Below, one piece after another: positions 44,111 to 52,375 of a stretch of DNA of 61,278 bases. The position numbers were made by a program, and so were the translations under genes. Below the pieces are notes generated by a model. It was not told the DNA's origin and did no database searches. It saw only the letters and a list, made by a program, of their open reading frames with translations. Position 1 is the first letter of the stretch, and every line of letters starts with the position of its first letter. Origin of the DNA: Bacteroidota bacterium (GTDB lineage Bacteria > Bacteroidota > Bacteroidia > Bacteroidales > UBA6013); assembly GCA_020048645.1 (NCBI GenBank), contig JAIFMG010000014.1, positions 1-61,278 of the forward strand, given 5' to 3'.

Positions 44111-44923
44111 ATGGACCTCCTCAAGCGACTGGTTTTCAAACTCTACTGCGTTTACCACGAAAAGTCTCCCTTGCAACGCGGAAAGGCAAGACTTGGAATC
44201 GTCCTGCTCAAGCTGTTCGGGCTGGCCCGCTACCCGATCAACGGCCTTCAGCTCGAGCTCAACCCGGTCTCGGACATCGACCGCTCGCTGATCGTCCGCG
44301 GCAGGCACAACGGAAGCCTGGGCCCTCGCCTCCAGGAGCTTATGGCCCAGGGCGGCGTGTTCATCGACATCGGGGCCAACATCGGCTACTTTTCCATGCT
44401 GGTGGCCCGTATTCCGGGCACGCAGGTCTTTTCGTTCGAGCCTTCCCCTCGCGAGCAGCAGCGTTTCGCCCGGGGCATCGCCCTGAACGGCCTCAACAAC
44501 ATCACGCTTTTCCCCTACGGCATCTCCGACCGCGAGGAGCTGGCCCTGCTCAACCTCTACAGCCTGGCCAACCCGGGCATGAACTCGCGGCTGAAGGCCC
44601 ACGGCGAGATGGTGGACCAGAAGGAGTGCTTCTTCGCGCCGCTGGGCCATTTCCTGAGCGAGAAGCTGCTCTCCCAGGCCAAGGTGGTCAAGGTCGATGT
44701 CGAGGGCTTCGAGCTGCACGTGGTCAAGGGCTTTGCCCCGGTGATGCGCCTGCTCGAGCAGGCCGTCTTCATCGTCGAGGTCTCGGAAGCCAACCTGTCG
44801 AAGGCCGGGCATTCGGCGGCGGAGCTCTACGCCTTTTTCGCCTCTTTCGGCTTCGAGCCCAGGCTGGGGCTGTCGGGCAAGGCCCTCTACGACGAGGAGT
44901 TCCGCCGGCCGCGGGGCGGCTGA
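44111..44923 (+). CDS. FkbM-family methyltransferase
   Basis: 270 residues; the ATG at 44111 is preferred to one at 44036, which adds residues without family resemblance. The SAM-binding motif is GVFIDIGANIGYFSMLVAR (82-100), followed by VFSFEPSP (106-113, acidic contact to SAM ribose) and VVKVDVEGFELHVVKGF, the FkbM signature near residue 195. FkbM enzymes O-methylate sugars or polyketides; in glycan clusters they cap or decorate surface polysaccharides. The gene is divergent from the GT2 gene and followed 64 bp later by the GSCFA gene. Confidence 0.9.
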   Translation: MDLLKRLVFKLYCVYHEKSPLQRGKARLGIVLLKLFGLARYPINGLQLELNPVSDIDRSLIVRGRHNGSLGPRLQELMAQGGVFIDIGANIGYFSMLVARIPGTQVFSFEPSPREQQRFARGIALNGLNNITLFPYGISDREELALLNLYSLANPGMNSRLKAHGEMVDQKECFFAPLGHFLSEKLLSQAKVVKVDVEGFELHVVKGFAPVMRLLEQAVFIVEVSEANLSKAGHSAAELYAFFASFGFEPRLGLSGKALYDEEFRRPRGG

Positions 44924-44964
44924 TTCCGCTGTCGGCGCGGTGGTCCGCGGGCGGGGCAAATTCC

Positions 44965-44972
44965 TATCTTCG
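44965..44972 (+). promoter_or_regulatory. Candidate -7 element for the GSCFA gene
   Basis: TATCTTCG resembles the TAnnTTCG form of the phylum -7 box, 15 nt before the ATG at 44988. The upstream -33 position lacks a TTG, so it is only a candidate. Confidence 0.4.
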
Positions 44973-44987
44973 CGGAAAGCCTACCGC

Positions 44988-45986
44988 ATGGAACCCAAAG
45001 CCTTCCGCACCCTGGTCGATTTCCCGCGCTACCCCTACCGGATCGAGCACCACGAGCCGCTGCTTCTGCTGGGGTCCTGCTTCGCCGAGAACATCGGGCA
45101 GGAGCTGGCCGCGCGCAAGTTCGCGAGCCTGTCGAACCCGCTGGGCACGCTGTTCAACCCCTTCTCGGTGGCCAGCGCGCTGGAGCGCCTGCTCGACCGG
45201 CGGCTGCCCGAGGCCTCGGAGCTGGTCCCGCACGAGGACCTGTGGTTCCACTACGACTTCCACGGCGACTTCTCGGCCCTGTCGCCCGGGCAGGCGCTGG
45301 CGGGCATCGGCCAGGGAGTCGAGCGGGGTGCGGACTTCCTGGGGCGGGCGCGGCACCTGTTCCTGACCTGGGGCACCTCTTGGGTGTATGAGCTGGCGTC
45401 CACGGGGCAGGTGGTCAGCAACTGCCACAAGCAGCCCTCGGCGCTGTTCCGGCGGCGGCGGCTGGAGGTGGACGAAGTGGTGGCGCGCTACGAGCCGCTG
45501 CTGGCGCGCCTGCGCGAGCGGCTGCCGGGCCTGCGGGTGCTGCTGACGGTCAGCCCGGTGCGGCACCTGAAGGACGGCGCCCACGGCAACCAGCTCAGCA
45601 AGTCGGTGCTGCTGCTGGCGGCCGACCGCCTGGCCGAGCGCTGCCCCGGCGTGGCCTACTTCCCGTCGTATGAGGTGCTGCTCGACGAGCTGCGCAACTA
45701 CGGCTTCTACAAGAAGGACATGGTGCGGCCCAACGCGCTGGCCGTGGAGTACCTCTGGGAGCTGCTGGCCGAGCACCTGCTGAGCGAAAAGGCGCGGGCG
45801 ACCGCCGAGGAGATGGAGCGGATGGCCCGGGCGGTGGCCCACCGGCCCATCCGGGTGGCCTCGCGCGAGCACCAGCGCTTCGTGCTTCGGCAGTTGGAAG
45901 TTTTGGAGGGAATCAGAAAGAAATACCCTTACGTTGACCTGGATTCTGAAGAAAAATGCCTCTTGGAACAAAGGGTCGCGCCATGA
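44988..45986 (+). CDS. GSCFA domain protein
   Basis: 332 residues; the ATG at 44988 follows the promoter-like element. The name-giving motif LLLGSCFAENIG (about 27-38) is followed by NPLGTLFNPFSV, LFLTWGTSWVYE, and LLTVSPVRHLKDGAHGNQLS, all hallmarks of the GSCFA family. The domain is SGNH-like (Ser in the GSCF block, His in SPVRHLKDG), so an esterase- or acyltransferase-like activity on sugars is plausible, but it has not been established for most members. The stop overlaps the next start (ATGA at 45983), giving translational coupling. Confidence 0.88.
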   Translation: MEPKAFRTLVDFPRYPYRIEHHEPLLLLGSCFAENIGQELAARKFASLSNPLGTLFNPFSVASALERLLDRRLPEASELVPHEDLWFHYDFHGDFSALSPGQALAGIGQGVERGADFLGRARHLFLTWGTSWVYELASTGQVVSNCHKQPSALFRRRRLEVDEVVARYEPLLARLRERLPGLRVLLTVSPVRHLKDGAHGNQLSKSVLLLAADRLAERCPGVAYFPSYEVLLDELRNYGFYKKDMVRPNALAVEYLWELLAEHLLSEKARATAEEMERMARAVAHRPIRVASREHQRFVLRQLEVLEGIRKKYPYVDLDSEEKCLLEQRVAP

Positions 45987-46468
45987 CCCCGGCCGAGCGC
46001 GAGGCGCTAGGGCAGCGGGCGGGCTACCTGGAATGGAAGCTGCGGACGCTGGAGCAGGAAGCGCGCGCAAGCCGCCGCCGGCTCTGGCTTTTGTTGCTGT
46101 TTTTCTCAATTTTGGCGATTTCAGGCGCGCTGGTGGTCTTCCGTGCGCGGCTTTCGGCGCCCTCGGAGGCGCTGGCGGCCCGCCCGACGGCGACGGGGGC
46201 CAGGCGGCCCATCGCGCGGGATGCCCTGCCCGCCAGGATGCTTCCGGCGGTGGTGCTCGGCCCTGGCCCCGACGCGGGAACCCCGCGTCCGGAGCGGGCT
46301 TCGTGCCGGGGCGACCGCGGGGAGGGCGCGCCCGCGCGGGCGACCGGGTTGTCGGACAGCCTTTTGCCCGCGCGGCTCGCCTCCGACAGCTTGTCCCCGA
46401 CAATGGGGGGGGCCGTCCGAGACTCAAACGTTTTCGCGCCTCCCCCCCCCGAAGCAGGGCCCGATTGA
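45983..46468 (+). CDS. Small single-pass membrane protein coupled to GSCFA gene
   Basis: 161 residues from the ATG overlapping the GSCFA stop (ATGA). An alternative ATG at 45956 would extend it into the GSCFA gene. Residues 1-30 form a charged, coiled-coil-like helix (REALGQRAGYLEWKLRTLEQ), then one transmembrane helix (LWLLLLFFSILAISGALVVF). The remaining ~105 residues are Ala/Pro/Arg/Gly-rich and without predicted fold. The N-terminal coiled coil plus helix looks real; the tail has the composition of non-coding GC-rich DNA, so the true end could be uncertain. Function unknown. Confidence 0.55.
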   Translation: MTPAEREALGQRAGYLEWKLRTLEQEARASRRRLWLLLLFFSILAISGALVVFRARLSAPSEALAARPTATGARRPIARDALPARMLPAVVLGPGPDAGTPRPERASCRGDRGEGAPARATGLSDSLLPARLASDSLSPTMGGAVRDSNVFAPPPPEAGPD

Positions 46469-46494
46469 AAAAACAAAATGGCCTTTGTATCAAC

Positions 46495-46524
46495 TTGGAA
46501 ATAACAAATTTGTTCCTACATTTG
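46495..46524 (+). promoter_or_regulatory. Promoter of the glycogen cluster
   Basis: TTG (46495-46497), a 19-bp spacer and TACATTTG (46517-46524) match the Bacteroidota consensus. It lies in an AT-rich island in otherwise GC-rich DNA and gives a leader of about 105-110 nt before the ATG at 46639. Confidence 0.7.
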
Positions 46525-46638
46525 TGGGGGATGCGGCGAGGCGCCCCTTTCAATTTTCGCGAAGGCGGCGTCAACCGTGCCGCCGAGACAGCCCCCGCGG
46601 CCGACAACCAACCCGAACTTAAAAACAAACGAACACCA

Positions 46639-48582
46639 ATGGGCTACCTTAAATTTGACAAGGCACAACTGGTCAACCTGGAATATTCCTTGAACAAGGA
46701 GGTCATCCGCTCGAACCGGGCGGGTTCATACGCCAGCACCACCATCATCAACTGCAACACCCGGAAGTACCACGGGCTCCTGGTCTGCCCGCTGGACTCC
46801 TTCGGCGGGACGCGGCACGTGCTGCTCTCTTCTTTGGACACCACGGTCATCCAGCAGGGCAAGGAGTTCCACTTGGCCGTCCACAAGTACCCCGGCAGTG
46901 TCCACGCCGGGCACAAGTACGTCCGCAACTTCGACAGCGACCCCATCCCGACGATCACCTACCGGGTGGGCGGCGTGGTGCTGACCCGCGAGACGATGCT
47001 GGTGGAGGAGGCCGAGCAGGTGCTGGTCCGCTACACCCTGGTGGACGCGCACTCGCCCACCACCCTGCGCTTCAACCCCTTCCTGGCCTTCCGGGGCATC
47101 CACCAGCTCAGCAAGCGCAACGACCGCGTGCGCGACGAGGCCCTGCCCATCAAGAACGGCGTGGCCGTGAGCCTCTACCCCGGCTACCCCTACCTGAACA
47201 TGCAGCTCTCCAAGGAGGCCCACTACGTCCACGCCCCGCAGTGGTTCGAGAACGTCGAGTACTTCAAGGAGAAGGAGCGGGGCTACGACTACCACGAGGA
47301 CATCTTCAACACGGGCTACTTCGAGGTCGAGATCGAGAAGGACGAGAGCATCGTCTTCTCGGCCTCGCTCAAGGAGGAGGCCCCCAACGGCTTCAAGAGC
47401 AAGTTCACCAACCAGGTCAAGAAGCGCATCCCCCGCGACAGCTACATGGGCTGCCTGGAGAACGCCGCCCAGCAGTTCTTCAACCGGCAGGAAGAGGGCC
47501 AGACCTACGTGCTGGCCGGCTTCCCCTGGTTCGGCACCATCAGCCGCAACGTCTTCGGCTCACTGCCCGGCCTGACCCTGCCCGGCGACGACCTCAAGAC
47601 CTTCGAGGCGGTGCTCGACACCCTGGTGGCCCACCAGCAGGGGCCGCTCTTCCCGTCCATCATCGAGCGCAAGGAGGAGGGAAACATGTCGGTTGACACC
47701 CCGCTCTGGTTCATCTGGAGCCTCCAGCAGTTCATGGCCCGCGGCGGCGCCGACGCCGCCCGCCTGTGGAAGAAGTACGGGACGAACATCCGCCAGGTCC
47801 TCGAGGGCTTCCGCGACGGCGCCGACCACGGCATCAAGATGGCCGAGACGGGCCTGCTCGCGGCCGGCCGCGAGGACATCTTCGTCACCTGGATGGACGC
47901 CTACGCCTACGGCGCCCCGGTGACGCCGCGCAACGGCTACGCCGTGGAGGTCCAGGCCCTCTGGTACAACGCCATCCGCTTCGCGCTGGAGCTGGCCAAG
48001 GCCAACGGCCAGGCCGAGTTCGAGCAGGAGTGGGAGGCCGTGGCCCAGCGCATCGAGCAGAACTTCACCCGCGTGTTCTGGGACGAGAAGCGGCAGTACC
48101 TGGCCGACTACGTGAACTGGGGCAAGAAGGACATGTCCATCCGCCCGAACATGGTCTTCGTGGCGTCCATGCCCTATTCCCCGGTTGACGACTACGTGAA
48201 GAACGCGGTGCTGTCGGTGGTCAAGACCCACCTGCTGACCCCGCGGGGCCTGCGCACGCTCTCGCCCTCGGACCCCGGCTACCGGAGCGTGTTCGCGGGC
48301 AGCATCGACGAGCGCTACATGGCCTACCACCAGGGCACGGCCTGGCCTTGGCTGCTGGGCCACTACGCCGAGGCGTACCTGCGCCTGCACGAGCGCACGG
48401 GCCTGAGCCATGTCAAGAAGATCTTCGACGGCTTCGAGGCGGGCCTCAACGAGCACGGCCTGGGCACCATCTCGGAGGTCTATGACGGCGACCCGCCGCA
48501 CGACGGCCGCGGGGCCATCTCCTCTGCCTGGAGCGTGGCCGAGCTGCTGCGGATGAAGCACCTGATCGACCAGTTCGCCTGA
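46639..48582 (+). CDS. Glycogen debranching enzyme (GH133, amylo-alpha-1,6-glucosidase)
   Basis: 647 residues. The N-terminal beta domain (GDE_N-like) shows SNRAGSYASTTIINCNTRKY followed by HGLLV, a strong family signature. The C-terminal (alpha/alpha)6 barrel (~300-647) includes WFGTISRNVFGSLPGL, SVDTPLWFIWSLQQF, TWMDAYAYGAPVTPRNGYAV and GTISEVYDGDPPHDGRGA. The enzyme hydrolyses alpha-1,6 branch glucose left after phosphorylase action. It opens a co-directional cluster with a GT4 synthase-like gene, GH57 enzyme and phosphorylase fusion. No GH13 branching-type domain is present, as expected for the GH133 type. The next gene starts 149 bp on. Confidence 0.93.
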   Translation: MGYLKFDKAQLVNLEYSLNKEVIRSNRAGSYASTTIINCNTRKYHGLLVCPLDSFGGTRHVLLSSLDTTVIQQGKEFHLAVHKYPGSVHAGHKYVRNFDSDPIPTITYRVGGVVLTRETMLVEEAEQVLVRYTLVDAHSPTTLRFNPFLAFRGIHQLSKRNDRVRDEALPIKNGVAVSLYPGYPYLNMQLSKEAHYVHAPQWFENVEYFKEKERGYDYHEDIFNTGYFEVEIEKDESIVFSASLKEEAPNGFKSKFTNQVKKRIPRDSYMGCLENAAQQFFNRQEEGQTYVLAGFPWFGTISRNVFGSLPGLTLPGDDLKTFEAVLDTLVAHQQGPLFPSIIERKEEGNMSVDTPLWFIWSLQQFMARGGADAARLWKKYGTNIRQVLEGFRDGADHGIKMAETGLLAAGREDIFVTWMDAYAYGAPVTPRNGYAVEVQALWYNAIRFALELAKANGQAEFEQEWEAVAQRIEQNFTRVFWDEKRQYLADYVNWGKKDMSIRPNMVFVASMPYSPVDDYVKNAVLSVVKTHLLTPRGLRTLSPSDPGYRSVFAGSIDERYMAYHQGTAWPWLLGHYAEAYLRLHERTGLSHVKKIFDGFEAGLNEHGLGTISEVYDGDPPHDGRGAISSAWSVAELLRMKHLIDQFA

Positions 48583-48731
48583 TCGCGGCGCCCGGCCGCA
48601 CCCAAGCCCGAATTTCCAACAAGACCCATTAACCCATCTCAGACCCCAAGGAGCCAAACGCCTGGACCAAGGCGCCTTCACCAGTGCCCCCCGCGAAGGG
48701 GGCTGGCTCGCGGTTCACAAAAGCAGTTCTT

Positions 48732-50252
48732 ATGAAAGTACTCATGTTCGGGTGGGAGTTCCCACCACACATCAGCGGCGGATTGGGCACGGCTTGCTAC
48801 GGCCTGACCCGCGGCATGGCTGAAAACGGCCTGGACATCCTCTTCGTGATCCCCAAAGCCTACGGCGACGAGCCCAAGGAGAAGATCGACCTGGTGGGAG
48901 CCAACAAGACGGTCATCAAGCGCAAGCGCTTCATGCAGCACACCGTGTGGCGCGACCAGGAGGAGACCGAGCAGCGCGTGGAGACCCGCGAGACCCAGAG
49001 CTGGGAGCCGGGCCAGACGCGCTGGCGCGAAGTGGAGACCCCCGGCGGCAAGGACGACCCGTACGAGCACGTGCGCCGCATCGACGTGGACTCGTTCCTG
49101 CTCCCCTACCTGACCCCGGAGCAGTTCGAGGTGGCCATGCTCGAGCGCGGCCTGGACCACACGATGGTGCGGGTGGACGACCAGGGCAAGCTGGTCTTCG
49201 GCCAGGAGGCCATCCTGACGGAGGAGCAGCGCAAGACGCGCGAGGTCGTCGGGCAGGTGCGGGAGGACTGGGAGGAGCTGGGCGAGGCCGGCAACTTCTA
49301 CGAGTTCACGGGCCGCTACGGCGCCAACCTGATGCAGGAGGTGGCCAACTTCGCCGTGGTGGCGGGCGAGGTCGCCGCGCACCAGGAGTTCGACATCATC
49401 CACGCCCACGACTGGCTGACCTACGCCGCGGGCGTCGCGGCCAAGCGCCTCTCGGGCAAGCCCCTGGTGGTCCACGTCCACGCCACGGAGTTCGACCGGA
49501 CGGGCCAGAACGTCAACCAGCAGATCTACGACCTGGAGCGCATGGGCATGGACGAGGCCGACATCGTGATCACGGTGAGCAACCTGACCCGGCAGATCGT
49601 CATCGAGCGCTACGGCATCGACCCCAAGAAGGTCTTCACGGTCTATAACGCGGTGGAACCGGTCGAGAAGGCCAAGGTCGAGTTCAGGAAGGGCGTCCGG
49701 GAGAAGATCGTTACCTTCCTGGGGCGCATCACCTTCCAGAAGGGCCCCGAGTACTTCGTGGAGGCGGCCAACCTGCTGCTCCAGAAGGACCGCGACATCC
49801 GGTTCGTGATGGCGGGCACGGGCGACATGATGAACAAGATGATCAAGCGGGCGGCTCAGTTGGGCATCTCGGACAAGTTCCACTTCCCGGGCTTCCTCAA
49901 GGGCGACGAGGTGGACCAGATGTTCGCCATGAGCGATGTTTACGTGATGCCCTCGGTCTCGGAGCCCTTCGGCATCTCGCCCCTGGAGGCCATGCGCTCG
50001 AACGTGCCGGTGATCATCTCGAAGCAGTCGGGGGTCTCGGAGATCCTCAAGCACGCCATCAAGATCGACTTCTGGGACGTGAACGCGATGGCCGACGCCA
50101 TCTACGGCCTGCTGCGCTACGACGCCCTCTCGGGGATGTTCAGCCACCACGGCAAGCAGGAGGTGGACGACCTGAAGTGGGAGAAGGCCGGCCGCGAGGT
50201 CAAGGACGTTTACATGACCCTGTTCCAGAAGGCCGCGGCGGCCCAGCCCTGA
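48732..50252 (+). CDS. GT4/GT5-like glycosyltransferase, glycogen synthase-type
   Basis: 506 residues from the ATG at 48732; a GTG further upstream adds unconserved residues. The GT-B N-terminus MKVLMFGWEFPPHISGGLGT carries the glycine-rich motif of glycogen and starch synthases. IIHAHDWLTY contains the family His/Asp pair. The C-terminal donor domain has FLGRITFQKGPEYFVEAANL and the E-x7-E motif in PSVSEPFGISPLEAMRSNVP. A charged insert of about 110 residues (around 70-180) interrupts the N-terminal domain. In other Bacteroidota homologues occur next to GH133 and GH57 genes and are thought to extend alpha-glucan. UDP- or ADP-glucose preference cannot be told. Confidence 0.9.
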   Translation: MKVLMFGWEFPPHISGGLGTACYGLTRGMAENGLDILFVIPKAYGDEPKEKIDLVGANKTVIKRKRFMQHTVWRDQEETEQRVETRETQSWEPGQTRWREVETPGGKDDPYEHVRRIDVDSFLLPYLTPEQFEVAMLERGLDHTMVRVDDQGKLVFGQEAILTEEQRKTREVVGQVREDWEELGEAGNFYEFTGRYGANLMQEVANFAVVAGEVAAHQEFDIIHAHDWLTYAAGVAAKRLSGKPLVVHVHATEFDRTGQNVNQQIYDLERMGMDEADIVITVSNLTRQIVIERYGIDPKKVFTVYNAVEPVEKAKVEFRKGVREKIVTFLGRITFQKGPEYFVEAANLLLQKDRDIRFVMAGTGDMMNKMIKRAAQLGISDKFHFPGFLKGDEVDQMFAMSDVYVMPSVSEPFGISPLEAMRSNVPVIISKQSGVSEILKHAIKIDFWDVNAMADAIYGLLRYDALSGMFSHHGKQEVDDLKWEKAGREVKDVYMTLFQKAAAAQP

Positions 50253-50306
50253 GCGGGCGGGCCCGCATCCGGCGCGCAAAACTGACAACAACCAAAACTC
50301 CAGACG

Positions 50307-51470
50307 ATGAACGTAATCTTTTTGTCCCCCTACTTCCCCCGGAACTACTTCCATTTCTGCGTGGCCCTCAAACGCAAGGGCGTCAACGTGCTGGGCATCG
50401 GCGACACGCCCTATGAGAACCTCCGCCAGGAGCTGCGCGACTCCCTGAGCGAGTACTACCGCCTGGACAACATGGAGAGCTACGACGAGCTGTACAAGGC
50501 GGTGGCGTTCCTGGCGTTCAAGCATGGCAAGATCGACCGCCTGGACTCGCTCAACGAGCACTGGCTGGAGACGGAGGCCCAGCTACGCACCGACTTCAAC
50601 ATCTGGGGCGTGAAGATGGACACCATCGACATGATCAAGAAGAAGTCGGAGATGAAGAAGCGGTTCCGGGCGGCCGGGGTCAAGGTGGCCGAGGGCGCCC
50701 GGGTGGGCAGCCTCGACGAGGCCAGGGCCTTCACGCGGCAGCACGGCTTCCCCGTGGTGGCCAAGCCCGACACGGGCGTGGGGGCCGCCGGCACCTACAA
50801 GCTCGAGAGCGAGGACGACATCGAGATGATCCGGGAGGTGCTGCAGAAGTACCCCATGTTCCTCGAGCAGTTCGTCTCGGGGCGCATCTTCAGCTTCGAC
50901 GGGCTGGCCAACTACGACGGCGAGGTGGTCTTCTTCGCCATCCACAAGTACCAGACGGGCATCATGGAGATCAAGCATGGCCGCACCGACACCTCGTACT
51001 ACTCGCTCAAGGAGCTGCCCGAGGACCTGGTCAAGGCGGGGATGGACTCCGTCAAGGCCTTCAACGTGCGGGCCCGCTTCTTCCACTTCGAGTTCTTCCG
51101 CACCTACGACACCCACGAGATCGTGGGCCTGGAGGTCAACATGCGCCCCCCGGGCGGCTACACGACCGACATGCTCAACTACGCCACCGACATCAGCGTC
51201 TATGACGAGTGGGCCAACATCGTGGTCAACAACCGCTTCGACTCGAAGATCGAGCGCAAGTACCACGCGGCCTACATCAGCCGGAAGAACCACCTGAGCT
51301 ACTTGCACACCCACCAGGAGGTCCTGGACCAGCAAAAGGGCAAGGTGATGTTCGAGACCGTGATGGACGAGGTGCTCAGCGACGTCCTGGGCGACCACGC
51401 CTACCTCTGCCGCACGAACACCGAGCAGGAGATGGAAGCGCTCATCCAATTCATCCACGCCAAGAAATGA
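50307..51470 (+). CDS. ATP-grasp ligase of unknown substrate, within glycogen cluster
   Basis: 387 residues. N-terminal Rossmann-like pre-ATP-grasp part (VIFLSPYFPRNYFHFCVALK; VNVLGIGDTP) and an ATP-grasp domain (~105-300). ATP-binding residues are visible: Lys153 in FPVVAKPDTGVGAAGTY, the hinge FLEQFVSG (185-192), and the Mg-binding pair Glu276/Asn278 in GLEVNMRPPGGY. Such enzymes ligate a carboxylate to an amine, thiol or hydroxyl through an acyl-phosphate. The C-terminal ~90 residues (YHAAYISRKNHLSYLHTHQE) do not match a family I know. It is 54 bp after the GT4 gene and 37 bp before the esterase, so it is firmly within the operon. No peptide or amino-acid substrate clue is available. Confidence 0.87.
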   Translation: MNVIFLSPYFPRNYFHFCVALKRKGVNVLGIGDTPYENLRQELRDSLSEYYRLDNMESYDELYKAVAFLAFKHGKIDRLDSLNEHWLETEAQLRTDFNIWGVKMDTIDMIKKKSEMKKRFRAAGVKVAEGARVGSLDEARAFTRQHGFPVVAKPDTGVGAAGTYKLESEDDIEMIREVLQKYPMFLEQFVSGRIFSFDGLANYDGEVVFFAIHKYQTGIMEIKHGRTDTSYYSLKELPEDLVKAGMDSVKAFNVRARFFHFEFFRTYDTHEIVGLEVNMRPPGGYTTDMLNYATDISVYDEWANIVVNNRFDSKIERKYHAAYISRKNHLSYLHTHQEVLDQQKGKVMFETVMDEVLSDVLGDHAYLCRTNTEQEMEALIQFIHAKK

Positions 51471-51507
51471 ACGGTGGCGACCCGCGCCGCCACAACCCAC
51501 GACAAAG

Positions 51508-52245
51508 ATGCACAGAGAATTTCACAAGTGGTACAGCGCCAACCTGGGCCGCGACATGGAGCTTGAGGTCTATGGCCACGCCGGCAGGCCCATGCTGGTC
51601 TTCCCCTGCTCGAAGGGGCGATTCTTCGACTACTACAACCGGGGCATGATGCACTCCATCCTCGACCACATCGAGGGCGGCCGCGTGCGGCTGGTCGCCG
51701 TGGACAGCATCGACGAGGAGACCTGGCACGCCCACGGGGGCGACCCCTGGTGGTGGGGCGTCCGCTACAACGACTACGACCGCTACATCACCCAGGAGGT
51801 CGTGCCCTTCATCAACAACCTCTGCGGGCACCCGCACGGCGGCATCGTCACCACGGGCACCAGCATGGGGGCCTACCACGCGGTCAACATGTTCCTCAAG
51901 CATCCCTACGTCTTCAACGGGGTGCTGGCCATGAGCGGCCTCTACCGCCTGCGCACCCTGATCGGCAACGTGATGAACGAGAACATCTACTACAACTCGC
52001 CGCTCGACTACCTGCCGAACCTCGACAACGAGAACACCTGGAACCAGATCCGCTCGGGCAACATCGTGGTGGTGGTGGGCCAGGGGGCCTGGGAGGACGA
52101 CATGCGCCGCGAGACCGACGAGCTCCGGGGCATCCTCAACCAGCGCGGGGTGCCGCACACCATCGACTACTGGGGCAGCGACGTCAACCACGACTGGCCC
52201 TGGTGGCTCAAGATGTTCCCCCACTACATCGGGCGCTTCGTCTGA
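51508..52245 (+). CDS. Esterase-family alpha/beta hydrolase
   Basis: 245 residues of the esterase D / putative esterase family. The nucleophile elbow is TTGTSMGAYHAVN (Ser119). The catalytic Asp is in VVGQGAWEDD (197 or 198) and His228 is in SDVNHDWPWW. Unusually Trp/Tyr-rich surroundings (HGGDPWWWGVRYNDYDRY) probably shape the substrate pocket and resemble carbohydrate esterases. No signal peptide: the enzyme is cytoplasmic. It lies between the ATP-grasp ligase and GH57 genes with 37 bp and 130 bp gaps; a hairpin follows its stop. It may remove an acyl group from glucan or from the product of the ATP-grasp enzyme; this is inference. Confidence 0.87.
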   Translation: MHREFHKWYSANLGRDMELEVYGHAGRPMLVFPCSKGRFFDYYNRGMMHSILDHIEGGRVRLVAVDSIDEETWHAHGGDPWWWGVRYNDYDRYITQEVVPFINNLCGHPHGGIVTTGTSMGAYHAVNMFLKHPYVFNGVLAMSGLYRLRTLIGNVMNENIYYNSPLDYLPNLDNENTWNQIRSGNIVVVVGQGAWEDDMRRETDELRGILNQRGVPHTIDYWGSDVNHDWPWWLKMFPHYIGRFV

Positions 52246-52258
52246 GGCCTCCGGATCC

Positions 52259-52287
52259 GGAGCCCTGGGAGCGTTACCCAGGGCTCC
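52259..52287 (+). terminator. Hairpin between the esterase and GH57 genes
   Basis: A perfect 11-bp stem GGAGCCCTGGG (52259-52269) / CCCAGGGCTCC (52277-52287), 7-nt loop, followed by GGGCCTTTT. It starts 13 bp past the esterase stop. A partial terminator or mRNA-stabilising structure is likely. Confidence 0.6.
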
Positions 52288-52375
52288 GGGCCTTTTCGAG
52301 GCCGGGGCCTCGCCGGGCCCCCCAGCACCCATCCGAAAAAAAAGACCTCCAACCCCAAAACAAAAAGCTGAACTG

